Below are positions 37,719 through 48,300 of a stretch of DNA of 64,000 nucleotides, in pieces. The DNA comes from Asterias rubens (lineage: Eukaryota > Echinodermata > Asteroidea > Forcipulatida > Asteriidae), in contig NC_047062.1 in NCBI RefSeq assembly GCF_902459465.1, positions 684,501-748,500 on the forward strand, read 5' to 3'. Below the pieces are notes generated by a model, which ran no database searches, was not told the DNA's origin, and saw only the letters and a program-made list of their open reading frames with translations. Position 1 is the stretch's first letter, and every line of letters begins with the position of its first letter. Both the position numbers and the translations under genes were made by a program.

Positions 37719-40700
37719 GTAAGTAAGTGTACGACCCACCCACACACACAAACTGAACCACACTAACAGGGGAGATTCCACACAGTTAACGCTTGGCTGG
37801 GAATGGTGCTTATGGGTGCTGGGTGGGGCTTGCTTTAGGAAAACTTTCCGTATTCTGCCTCCACTTTTTCAAAAACATTTACTTAAAGAAAACCTAATTT
37901 CAGGTAAACGAGATCTAATATTTAATAATTTAAGTTTAGTTGCAATAACTTAACACTCCTGCCGACGGGGGAGGGCTACGTTATCCGTAACCTGTAAATC
38001 CTGTAAGTTGTTTTTAAATCTGTGAACTTTTATTTATTTTTCTGTTCCAAAAGTGTATAATGGTTTTAAAGCCATTGGACACTTTCGGTACTGAAAAAAA
38101 ATAAAAAGTTCACAGATTTACAAATAACTTACAGGGTTTACAAGATTACCTTCAGGCTGAAGGTAATGGTGAAAGACTTCTCTTGAAATATTATTCCATG
38201 AAATGCTTTACTTTTTGAGAAAACAGTAAAACAATATATCAATTCTCGATAACGAAAATTACAGATTTATTTTAAACACATGTCATGACACGGCGAAACA
38301 TGCGGAAACAAGGGTGGGTTTTCACCGTTATTTTCGCCCGACTCCGATGAATGATTGAGCCTATATTTTCACAGGTTTGTTATTTTATATAGAAGTTGTG
38401 ATACACGAAGTGTGAGCCTTGGACGTAATACTGTCTTATACCGAAAGTGTCTTATGGCTTTAAGCGACAAACAAATGGGCCTTCCAAATCCTATCTCGGG
38501 CTGAATTGGCCAATGTCCCCAATATGAGTTCATCTTTTTTTGAAAGGTATGGTACTACAGTACAGGTTACTTTTAGAAACTATAAGTACCGGTTTCCATT
38601 TTTTTCTATATGAGGGTCAGTTCTATTGAATGTATCCTTGTCAAAGTAGAACTGTTATACTGTGATTCTGCAACCGGCCGAGACATTTAATAATTCTTCT
38701 TTTTAATTGTCATACTAGTGGTCCGGGTGTTCTGATGGATGGAATTCTAATGGGAAGGTCTCGTCATGTTATCACAGATTCAGAAAAACAAAAGGTCAGT
38801 TTAAATTTAGCCTGCCTATGATTTATCTTTTGTTTCTCGATGGCTTTAAATGGAAAGCAAATTAATAATTTGCAAGAAAACATTGAACAAGGTTAATTGT
38901 ATCATCAGGCCCATTTGTATCAGGCCTATTTTGATTGTGGCATTTATAAGTAGTGCTGAGTACATTTTGTCAACCATGAAGTGTAACGGCTTGGTCAAAC
39001 AAGGCCTTGATAATGAGAACGACAACGAGAATGTTAACAAAGCACGCCTTCGATTGGTTGAATAAGCGTGGGTGTATTCTGTGTCGAGCAGTTCAACCAA
39101 TAGAATGTGTTCTCTTTGCGCCGTGATCGTTATCGTTTTCCTTATCGTTGCAGTGTGACTTAGCTTTAATCAGACCAATTAAATATTTTTCAATTATTAA
39201 TTCCTGTCCTTAATTTTCTTTCAGAAATGAGACTTTCAAAGAATTTGCTTTTTGTTTTTGTTGTTGTGACATGTTATTTTAAAAGGAAATAGTTAATATT
39301 TAGAAATGATGCGGTTCAGGGTTGTGTCATCCCTTGAGACCAACAGGAGAACACTGCAATAAAACATTCAAACTCCTAAATAAAATATAAAATAATTCTT
39401 AACTGTTGCTAATTGTTCACTTAAATCATGCTGATTGGATTTGCTCCAAATATCTTCCTCTGACTGGGCATAAGTAAAAACTTTATCCCTAAGTTGTTCT
39501 ATGTTAGGTGTAATCTTTAATTTCTCTTTTAAATAAAACTGTAGTTCAATTTTTCAAACATTTTGTGTTTTGTGTACAGTTTCGATATGTCGTGCTCCAA
39601 GTTAAACCATCGGTTGTACACAAACGCAAATTTGATAAAACTAGCGGAGTTGAGATTGAGCCAAACTTCAGTGACAATAAAAAGGTCAACACAGGTCATC
39701 TAATGTCTTCTTATAGTAAGTTATGTAAATCAATAAGCCTTGTTCATTCCTATACCAATAGTAAGTTTTGTAAATCAATAGGCCTAGTTCATTACAATAC
39801 CAAGTACATGTATTACCGTAGGGAGGGGGAACAAGAACGATTTCACTGAACAAGAATGATTCTAGTCGACTAGAGCAAGCTAGCCCAAACGTTGAGACCA
39901 ACCCAAGAACTGACTACATGATAGTGCAGTTAATTACGATGCTATAAGCTAAAGTAGTAGTCCCAGCCTATTTCGATACCATCCACCCAGGTAATAGTTA
40001 ATAAGCAGGGCAGTTCTTTTCAGAACTGAGAAGTCTCCCGAACACCCGAACATTCGAACAATCTATTCTGCGGTAGTAGACAGTTCTCTAAGAACAAACT
40101 CTACCTGACAAGTAGATACACACATGGTGTTACCGCAAACCAAATGCTAACAATTGTTTTGAGTAATTACCAAACATGTTCAGTGCTAAGACAGTGTGTG
40201 CATCTTCTTGAAGAACCATAACAGGCATTAATTGCAACATTGTTTGACTTTGTATCCACCCAGAAACAGAAGCCAAAGGTGTATCGGACAAACTTACAAC
40301 ATCATCAGTCAGGGATCTCATCAACAGACCTGAGCTGATCAAACTGACATCTAAACATGATAAAGCTGAATGTATAGCACTGTGGGCAGAGGAACAACAA
40401 TTGGATAGAATTGAGCTTGAGAATGGAGATACAGTCAGACTGAAGACAGTTACTGATTCACCTTTCATATGTAAGTTCTTATGGACATGTACATGTACAT
40501 TAATGTATCTGCACTGACTGAAGACAGTTACTTTTCACCTTTCATATATGTAAGTTCTTATGGACATGTACATGCTTTGAAAAATCTCAAGCATAGCTGG
40601 CCTCTGGACTAGGCATCTCTGATATGTAAGACCTTAAGGATGTACATTTATGTATCTGTACTATTCACACAGTCAGACTGAAGGCAATTACTGATTCATC

Positions 40701-41964
40701 TTTCATATGTAAGACCTTTTAAGGAGGTACATTTATGTAGCTGTACTGACTGAAGACAGTTACTGATTCACCTTTCATGTGAGTTATTATGGATTTACAT
40801 TTATGTATACTAGTCACACAGTCAGGCTGAAGACAGTTACTGATTCACCTTTCATATGTAAGACCTTAAGGATGTACACATGTACATTTATGTATCTGTA
40901 CTATTCACACAGTCAGACTGAAGGCAATTACTGATTCACCTTTCATATGTAAGACCTTAAGGATGTACATTTATGTATCTGTACTGTTCACACAGTCAGA
41001 CTGAAGGCAATTACTGATTCACCTTTCATATGTGAGACCTTACGGATGTACATTTATGTATCTGTACTATTCACACAGTCAGACTGAAAGCAGTTACTGA
41101 TTCACCTTTCATATGTAAGACCTTAAGGATGTACATTTATGTATCTGTACTATTCACACACTCAGACTGAAGGCAATTACTGATTCACCTTTCATATGTA
41201 AGACATTAAGGATGTACATTTATGTATCTGTACTATTCACACAGTCAGACTGAAGACAGTTACTGATTCACCTTTCATATGTAAGAGAGTAGAGAGGATC
41301 TGAATATTCAGAATGATTTATTGGAAATAGTTCCCAGTGATCATGGATTGTTCCCAAGGATGACTCTGTTGGTATCTGTTTTCTATCGTCCTAGTCTCAT
41401 TGGCGAAGCTAGACACAGTGACGAGCCAAGTCTCTAATTACGCTGGAGGAGAGAATGTTGGAGCATCTTGGACAGATAAAGTCATGTCAATGAAGTCACA
41501 TGATTCAACTCAACCTGCTGACGATGGTGCTGGTGCTGATGAGGATGAATGGGTAAGATTAGTTGAGAAATGCTTTACATCAAAACTAAACCAAACTCAA
41601 CCTGACTCAGGGTTGTCAAAATAAGTATAAAAAACAGTCTTCGTTAAAGGTATCTTGGCAATTTTTGGGGTGCTGAAATAATATACATTTAATAGTAGCG
41701 TCTGGGTTTGCTGGCTGAATTTTGACAATGCCTAGTTTTAGGTGATTATTTGCTTCATTTGCCGATGTACAGTATTGGGGTATAAGATAAAAAAGGGCAC
41801 ACACAATCAAACTCTTTTTAAAAATTAGTATCAATGTTGGAGAGAAAACTTGGGAATGCAAAGAAACCCCGCAGCATCTACGGTCTATCTTGTTTTCCTT
41901 TTGCCATGATACCAGGTTTATTAGAATCTTGTCAAATATTCTATATTTGCTGCAGGACGATTGA
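37609..41964 (+). CDS. Unrecognised six-exon gene, 231-residue protein with acidic tail
   Basis: Exons 37609-37718, 38719-38794, 39580-39715, 40264-40470, 41395-41552 and 41956-41964. All junctions are GT-AG and keep frame, total 696 nt. The start is ATG at 37609 (MSRVYDNKPL), the first ATG of the exon. The protein has no visible signal peptide or membrane segment. Recognisable stretches are HTWVGCWNPARDNLL, RHVITDSEKQKFRYVVLQVK, RPELIKLTSKHDKAECIALW, LENGDTVRLKTV and an Ala/Asp-rich end, DGAGADEDEWDD. The last exon contributes only two Asp codons and the stop; if it is not used, intron read-through stops at 41622-41624. I cannot assign a family. The even frame and conserved-looking sequence argue for a real gene. 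It converges with ATP6V1D. Confidence 0.72.
38066..38463. mobile_element. TTAA-bounded inverted-repeat element, family B
   Basis: TTAA AGCCATTGGACACTTTCGGTA at the left; TACCGAAAGTGTCTTATGGCT TTAA at the right. Distinct interior from family A apart from short shared tracts such as TTTTCACAGGTTTGTTATTT. Lies in intron 1 of the unknown gene. Confidence 0.85.
38719..38794 (+). CDS. Unknown gene exon 2
   Basis: ATACTAG acceptor, AAG|GTCAGT donor. Encodes GPGVLMDGILMGRSR then HVITDSEKQK. Confidence 0.72.
39580..39715 (+). CDS. Unknown gene exon 3
   Basis: GTGTACAG acceptor, TATA|GTAAGT donor, phase 1. Encodes FRYVVLQVKPSVVHKRKF then NKKVNTGHLMSSY. Confidence 0.72.
40264..40470 (+). CDS. Unknown gene exon 4
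   Basis: CCACCCAG acceptor; donor ATAT|GTAAGT, phase 1. Encodes SSVRDLINRPELIKLTSK, ECIALWAEEQQLDRIE and LENGDTVRLKTVTDSPF. Its last 40 bases and the donor are the seed of the 83-bp tandem repeat that follows. Confidence 0.75.
40431..41286 (+). repeat. 83-bp minisatellite seeded by an exon-intron junction, about 10 copies
   Basis: Degenerate tandem units containing CAGTCAGACTGAAGRCAGTT, ACTGATTCACCTTTCATATG then GTAAG, followed by GGATGTACATTTATGTATCT. The first unit is the end of exon 4 with its authentic donor. Later units carry the same donor-like ATAT|GTAAG. About 83-bp period with some longer and shorter units. Confidence 0.9.
41395..41552 (+). CDS. Unknown gene exon 5
   Basis: GTCCTAG acceptor, ATGG|GTAAGA donor. 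Encodes SLAKLDTVTSQVSNYAGG, WTDKVMSMKSHDS and the acidic GADEDEW. Confidence 0.72.
41956..41964 (+). CDS. Unknown gene terminal exon, three codons (Asp-Asp-stop)
   Basis: TTTGCTGCAG acceptor followed by GACGATTGA. It extends the acidic tail and supplies a stop in the right phase. This is plausible but rests on one splice site. Confidence 0.5.
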   Translation, partial: DD

Positions 41965-42240
41965 GATCTGGATCTTCACAAAGTTGCTGGTCAAAGGTGA
42001 AAAGAGCCCCCCCCCCTTGACCAAACGGGCAAAGGAGAAGTATTAATGCCTTATGTATTTTGAAAAGTAATAATTGTATACAGTTTTTAAATGATGAGCA
42101 TTATTCTTCCTACTTTTAAAAGTATGTTTGACGTGAACAAATCTGCAAAAGTATCATTAAATAGCCTTCAAATTATGTTAAAGCATACACTATTCTGTAT
42201 ATGTAGGTCGGCCCTTGGAAATAAAATTGTTCTACTTCTT

Positions 42241-42640
42241 CCTAGAGCCTAGCCTTGCTCAAGGCAGTCACATTATTCACTCAAAAAAGACGCTGCTGTA
42301 AACCCACCTGTATACACACAGTGTAGCGTGTATAATCACATCGCACGACCCGACTTTCACCACTGACCAATGGGGTCCCGCTTTTTCACGGGCATTATGG
42401 TAATGAGTTGACCGTGGGAACTCTTTTTTGGCGCTTATTATAGTAATGAGGTCAGTGGCTTCAACACGGACCCTACAAGGCTGTCAACCTACTGCCTAAG
42501 CATGTGGATAGCGTACGGGGGGCGTCATGTCGTGCGTTGTGGTTTCACACATAACGCACAGTGTAATACGGGTGGGTTTTTACAGGGGCGTTTTTTCTGA
42601 GTGAATCATTCGTCTCCCTTAAGCAAGGCTACCTAGGGCC
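42241..42640. mobile_element. Foldback MITE with about 80-bp inverted repeats
   Basis: Left CTAGCCTTGCTCAAGG...TTATTCACTCAAAAAAG...GTAAACCCACCTGTAT is matched inversely by ATACGGGTGGGTTTTTAC...CTGAGTGAATCATTCG...CCTTAAGCAAGGCTAC at the right. The interior is non-coding. Confidence 0.8.
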
Positions 42641-43748
42641 AAGTTTCATGCCTGAAATATACAAATTTATTTAAGTAACTTCAAGACTTGGTTTATTTGT
42701 TTTGTATTGAATTACTGTATGCCTTAAGAACAAGAATGTATAACTAATATAAACATTGGATGCATATGAGTGGCTTATTGCATAATATAATCACAAGATG
42801 AAGTCTGGATAATTTCATTTCACAAAGCTCGGCCTGTTGGAATCAAAAAGCCAGATTTCAAAGAGAAATTATATTTTGCGCCAGTGTACGAATTAAATGC
42901 ATGAGATATTTATTTTATACAACTCGCATATAAATCCTTGTCAATTGAACATTTTTTCCGAAAGTACAAAATGGACATGGAAACTTGTCCACCACATACT
43001 CTGAATATTCTATCAACCTTTTTGTAACAACCGAGACAACTCCATGTAGACACAAACCTTGTCCATTTTGACACAATGTGAGAATCCCAGCAGTAAATTC
43101 TTGGCAAATGACAAGGATCTGTGTGTGGCTTAAAATAATTCTTAAAAAGAACACAAGATCTGCACCACTTTAATTTGGTTTTTAGTTAATCCCTGGCATA
43201 CATTGTAAATTTTAGTTTAAAAAATCATCATAACACAATCGAATACAGTTTCATATAATCATTGGTATTTATTTTTAGTTTCCATGACATATAATAGTAG
43301 ACAACTCGAGTTAGCCAATAGACTTAGCATATGTCAATAATATTACATAACCTTCTATTTTTATTACATTAAATACAATATAGTTGCAATAGTATCAATA
43401 TACCATATATCTCCAACTGCTAAAACATTCCTTACAGACGAACAGTATGACTGTCTTTGATGCAATTTTTCATCTTTATCCTCTTAAAGAGTTTAAACAA
43501 AACCATTTGTGTTAGTCAGAGGGAATAGACTGGACGTCTGCAAGATGGACCTTTCATACAAGGCACCATCTCAAAGTTCTGTCTCACACCATGATCTGAA
43601 TTAATCAGTTTTTAATTTGCCTTAAATATTATACACGGCTGGGTAGGTGTACACAATCTTTACAACTATTGAATCATTTCTATAACTATTGAGTTTGCAA
43701 AACTCTTGAGTTTGCATATGCTCTACACAATTAAGGAAAATCATCCCT

Positions 43749-43822
43749 GGGTAGTGGGTTTGAATCCTACCAGAGTTGCAGGCCCTGGGTAGTGGGTTTG
43801 AATCCTACCAGAGTTGCCTCTT
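43749..43822. repeat. Two-copy tandem repeat with a tRNA B-box-like motif
   Basis: CCCTGGGTAGTGGGTTTGAA then TCCTACCAGAGTTGC occurs twice in tandem. GGGTTTGAATCC resembles an RNA polymerase III B box, so this may be a SINE fragment. Confidence 0.55.
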
Positions 43823-44748
43823 GAGGTTTTTCTACAGTAATCAGAAAGCAAAGACTATTTTGCTAATCTCACAGTGATGTAAGGTTACTCAAAAAACAGT
43901 TTACTTTATCCTGGATGCAGTTATTATTATATTAACAATCGGCCATGTGATAATAATAATAGTACCATTATAGCAGTTTGACATAAGAATTTTATAAATA
44001 AAAATATTATATTATATAATCATCCTTGTTACCAATAGTCATTTGTTTAGTTATCCCGACACCCCAACCAACAGAAACGAGTACTTTACTAACGCTCATC
44101 TTCAATGCTTAAATTACAGCACTTTACACTCGTACATCACCCTAGTGTGTAATAATGCCAAGACATAGGTGTGAACAACCTTATACAGGATTTCTTTTGA
44201 GAAAACCTATTAGTTAAATAACCAGAAAGAATGAAACCATTGAAGACAAACACCAAATAAATATCAAGAACTTTGTCAAGAACGGGGAAGAGAAAAAAAG
44301 ATTAAAATTCTCACTATTTTCCAATTTTCAGCTGTGCGCACAATTGTGCAGAGTGTATAAGTCATCCCTAAAAGTCTCCATAACAACAATAATATAAAAA
44401 CAACTTTCACCATGAGATGATACAAAGATAATCAGTTTAATTGAAGTCTTACAGTTAAGTTGTCAAGAGCACCACACAAAAACTCTTAAAACAGTTAACA
44501 CATGTAGACATTCATATATTATTGTATAACTTCACAGAGTATAACTTCCAGATACACGTTTATTCATCAGAGTAGCTCATGACTAGGTTACAAGGGTTGT
44601 GGGAATAGCGCCCTCTAGTGTTGATGTATTACATTTTCAAGTTAGTTTAAGCCCTAATTTCCTTTGGTAAAGTGGTACGTAAAGTTATTTGTTCGTCAAA
44701 ACTTTCCACAAACACAAAAAAAGAAAGTTTGAAACAATAACGTATAAT

Positions 44749-44979
44749 AGACCAGTTCCACGAAATATGTAAATTGCATGTCACACATGCTCAACTAACA
44801 TGCCCAACTAACACTGGTTGGCAAAATGAAGGAACATCCATCCATTTTGTATGGGGATGATGGTGGCATGACACAGACTTGTTGTGCGTCTGCTTAGTGC
44901 ACATCTCTAAGGTGTTTGCCAACCAATAGTGTCTGTTCGCATGCGTGAATGTAATTAGGATATTTCATGGGAAGGGTCT
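44749..44979. mobile_element. MITE family D, copy 2
   Basis: Left AGACCAGTTCCACGAAATAT and right ATATTTCATGGGAAGGGTCT; interior TTGTGCGTCTGCTTAGTGCA is the inverse of the copy at 28504. Confidence 0.78.
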
Positions 44980-45156
44980 ATATTTAATGTATTTCATTAT
45001 CGATTGTAATATACAGAGCTAGTAACAGAAAAAAAAACATGGTTTTCATAAACATTAAAGGGAATGCCTTAGAGACAGATCAATTTAAAGATATTGATAT
45101 TTTGACATTTCCAAAAGGAAGTGGGGCTTTTACATCCTACTAGTTGACTATTTCTA

Positions 45157-45383
45157 TCAAGTCTCAAATAATAAATCTTCATCTCTTTCATCTGATATAA
45201 GATTACCTCCTTCACTAAAGTCTTCACCTGCTTTCTTACGAGCCTCAAGCTCTGCCTCCTTTCTCTTCCGGATGATCTTCTTCTTTTCTTGAATCTTCTT
45301 GAGACGGTAAAACTCCTCACGCTCTCTCTCATCTAGCTCGGTGGTGATGTAAGCGATTGTGTTCTCAATACGCGGAATGATAA
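45157..45383 (-). CDS. ATP6V1D: ATP6V1D exon 7 and stop
   Basis: TTCTACAG acceptor. Encodes [35 protein letters not shown] and ends [14 protein letters not shown] at 45159-45157. Confidence 0.95.
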
Positions 45384-48300
45384 CTGTAGAAGAAATGGCA
45401 GGAGATATGAGAAAATGCTGAAGTTTAACACCTTGATCTTAGGAATGAACCCAGAGCTAAATAAGATCTTCATACGATACATATATTGAACTATTCTGGA
45501 TCGATGTTAACTTAGCACCCAAAGTGACTCTAAGGATCCCCCTACTTTCTGCCCGAGCTAAACTGCTAAATACTAGACTCCTTTTCTATTATAATAATAC
45601 CAGGTTCTTGTAGTGCTTTATCATAGCACTCAGTATTTTGTCCTGCACGGTATGTGGAGCTACATTTCTGAAGTATGAGACCTATTCCTTTAAAGCACAG
45701 TGCAACGATTTACAAAGCTGTGGTGCAATATGCTGCCACTTCTCTTTTCGATAAGTGCACTGGTTTCCTTTTACATGCATTTTACGACACATCAGATCAA
45801 CAGCTTAACATCTCATCCGAAGGACGATGCATCATGGTTAATCGCTTGGTTAAGGACACAAGTGTCATGACTGGGACTCGAACCCACACCAGAGTTTGAG
45901 TCTGGTGCTCTTCCACAACACACCACATACTCACCATGTTCAATAGCATTCACACGTCTATTAGTGATCTTAATCACTTCATCAAGAGTCACAAACGATG
46001 TCTGCAGCGACGCTAGCTCCACCAATAGTTGAACTGCTTTGTCATAGTTCTTCTTGAGTTTGTCTATTTGTTGACCACCTCTGGATAACCCTGTCAACTC
46101 GTATGCTGGTATAGAGGAAAAAGATATAAAAGTAGTCAAAGTTATAACCCTGTCAACTCGTATGCTGGTATACAGGGAAAAGATATAAAAGTTAGTCAAA
46201 GTTTGTATGAAACGATAGAGTCAAATGACCTTATCCCCCAGTTTATGATTGCCACAATTTGTCACAATGGGAGACTGTTGAGACGCTGGCAACAGCAAAC
46301 ATAACAGTCCTTTTTGCGGCTCTGAGCATGCACGTACATGCTAAGTATTGGGCCAGTAGGTATGAGCACATGCACTACTGGCAAGAACTGTGAAAAAAGG
46401 ACCTCGCAAATTCTTCCGTTGATCTGAGATTAATGAAGTAAGCAAGCAATGGAATATAAATGTTGTTAAAATTACTCCTAAATCATGCTTTCCATTCCTA
46501 TGCTAAGATTTAAATCTCAAACTCAGACCAATTACGTCTGAATAAAGCAGTCAACTCAGATTCCTAAAAATGTTGCCAGTACCCAAACCAAAAGAAAGTT
46601 TGAAAATACACAAACTTATTAGAAATTAATGGCAAGCACTTACTGTCACCACCATCAGTGTAATGCTCAAAGACTGGGAGAAGAACACCTACAAATAAAA
46701 AACGAATCTTGAATTAGGTTACAAGTGTAAAAAGGCAATAGCTGAGTCACTCTACAGTGTCCTGAAAAAATAGGAAACAGCGTTTCAACTCATAGTGCTA
46801 AGAATAAAAGGTCAAGTATGCACTGGACGCCATTTTGGTAAGCAGATATATTGATGCAACAATAGATCTATTCTGACATTGAGCACAGCTATCAATGCTA
46901 TCACAAAACATTTGCTCACTGAAAAGGCGTCCATGTTGTACTCTAAGGGTGCGTTCGTTTAGCTTCCCTGGGTCGACCCTGTCGTGTGGCGTTTTTTTTT
47001 CTCCAGGAAAAACGTGTGCAGATAATTACCCACGTTCGTCCTGGAAAAAAAAACCGCCACACACCGGGGTCGACCCAGGGGAGCTACGAACGCACCCAAT
47101 GTTCTAACAACAGGTAAAGTTCCAGTTGTACTGACAAACATTACTGAATGGCTCCCAAGGGTGACTACTTTGCATGCACGCTGATTAAAGTTAAGAGTAA
47201 TTCCATTACAAATGAGTTATGTTTTAACACAGTGGTCCTAAACTGCATACAGTTATAGACATATCACAAGTTCAAAAAAGAATGAGAGGGGACCGGTTAC
47301 TCTTTGACTCAAGCTTCTTTTGCGAGCAGCCATATATGAGCGGAAGGGAAGAGTGGATCGGTAACAGGCAATTCCAGGGGGTTATGAGCAACAAGGCATG
47401 CTGGCAAAACACGGCGCGACAAGATCATTCACCCCTGGGATTGAGGTTGGACTGTACCCTTTTATTGAAGGTCTAGTACCAAGCCTACCTGCAACGTTGT
47501 CTCTCTTGGACCTCACTTTAGTTTTGGCTCTTGTTACATTTTGAAGCACCATGTGACTGCAAAAAGAATAATGACAAAATTATTTTAAATAAATAGAAAA
47601 TGTGTTTATTTTTTAAATTGTTGTAACTTGATGATGATGTTAGTGTTATAATTGACTCATTGTCACCAGTAACCCTGACCAACAGTTTCCCAACAACCTG
47701 TGTTAAAGACATTGAGAGTAACAAGCCTGTTGTTCCCATACATGAAGCAAAATCATTCACACAAATAATCATCCACAAAATGAATTTTATTATAACACAT
47801 GGCGGTGTTAGATCCAAGTGATACAAATTAAAAGGCACAGGATTTTTTTCCCCTGGTAAAAAGTGCCAATTGAGGTAATTTCAATTGGTTAAGTTTTGTC
47901 AATAACTACTGTGCTTTACTTACTTAAAATCACCAGAGGCGAACTTAGCTTCTGCAAGAGATAAAGATGCTAGCTTCATAACTTCACCCATCAATGTCTT
48001 TGTCTGGAAGGAAAATCACCAACAAATAAACTCCACATTAGTTCATTAAGATTACAACCTGAATTGCTGCTCTTTCAAACAAAGCGGTGACCAAATCCAT
48101 AGCTTTGCATTTAACAATTACGAAAAGTCAAAAGGTTACACAGCCCATGTGTTTGTAATTATTTAAAACACATAATAAAAAAATAAAAAAATTAGTATGA
48201 ATTTCATAAATGAACAACTAATCCCCAGATACAATCCTCCAGAATTTATCATTTGAATTGAAGTCACCCAAATCACCATTCCTTATTTGAATTGCTTCAA

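Larger units (their letters stand above)
41965..45156. other. Convergent intergenic region and probable ATP6V1D 3'UTR
   Basis: No coding exon recognised. Holds a foldback element (42241-42640), a duplicated tRNA-like fragment (43749-43820), an AT-rich stretch and MITE family D copy 2 (44749-44979). Where the two convergent transcripts end cannot be fixed from sequence. Confidence 0.5.
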
